Assembly (NCBI GenBank): GCA_004375725.1
Contig: SOKS01000010.1
Location: 1-14,649 of the forward strand
DNA from: Dehalococcoidia bacterium
GTDB taxonomy: Bacteria > Chloroflexota > Dehalococcoidia > Dehalococcoidales > RBG-16-60-22
Direction: 5' to 3'
DNA: 14,649 nucleotides
The notes under the pieces are model-generated. The model had not been told where the DNA came from and did not search any database. It was given only the letters and a program-made list of their open reading frames with translations. Below are positions 14,646 through 14,649 of this stretch, piece after piece. Each line of letters starts with the position of its first letter. Position 1 is the stretch's first letter. Made by a program: the position numbers and the translations under genes.

Positions 14646-14649
14646 GATG

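Overview
The window looks like a piece of a bacterial chromosome, most likely from an anaerobic Chloroflexota lineage (Dehalococcoidia or a relative). This is inferred from the gene mix (a short LeuD, an ADP-forming acetyl-CoA synthetase fused into one chain, SucCD, a methanogen-type thymidylate synthase homolog), the strong Shine-Dalgarno sites, sigma70-like promoter boxes and a lipoprotein signal. No rRNA or other direct taxonomic marker is present, so the placement is tentative. I saw no CRISPR array, transposase, integrase or phage gene.

Region 1 (1-2294): the 3' end of an unrecognised gene that appears to carry a frameshift, then leuD and leuB almost touching (leucine biosynthesis), then a convergent VOC/methylmalonyl-CoA-epimerase-like gene. 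LeuB has two arginines where NAD-dependent enzymes have Asp-Ile.

Region 2 (2295-5792): after an AT-rich divergent promoter region come a charged helical protein, an unknown protein and a protein with the thymidylate-synthase active-site motifs, closely spaced and probably one operon. Next is a TTG-started predicted lipoprotein that resembles a gluzincin peptidase, but with Glu in place of the first His of HExxH. The three-gene set is the best candidate here for an undescribed system.

Region 3 (5793-7320): ogt followed by an alkA-type glycosylase, a DNA alkylation-repair pair.

Region 4 (7339-14433, all minus strand; transcription order acd, citE-like, sucC, sucD, TPP enzyme): a CoA-thioester module. 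SucCD could activate a dicarboxylate such as malate, citramalate or succinate. The CitE-like lyase could cleave the 3-hydroxyacyl-CoA to acetyl-CoA plus a 2-oxo acid. The ADP-forming synthetase interconverts acetyl-CoA and acetate with ATP, and the TPP enzyme may act on the 2-oxo acid. All these steps except the last are reversible in known families, so the module could also run toward synthesis. Full-length SucC seems to start at a non-canonical ATA codon. The gap before the TPP gene holds a good promoter candidate and a decayed tRNA-like sequence. A further promoter-like sequence points out of the right end of the window.
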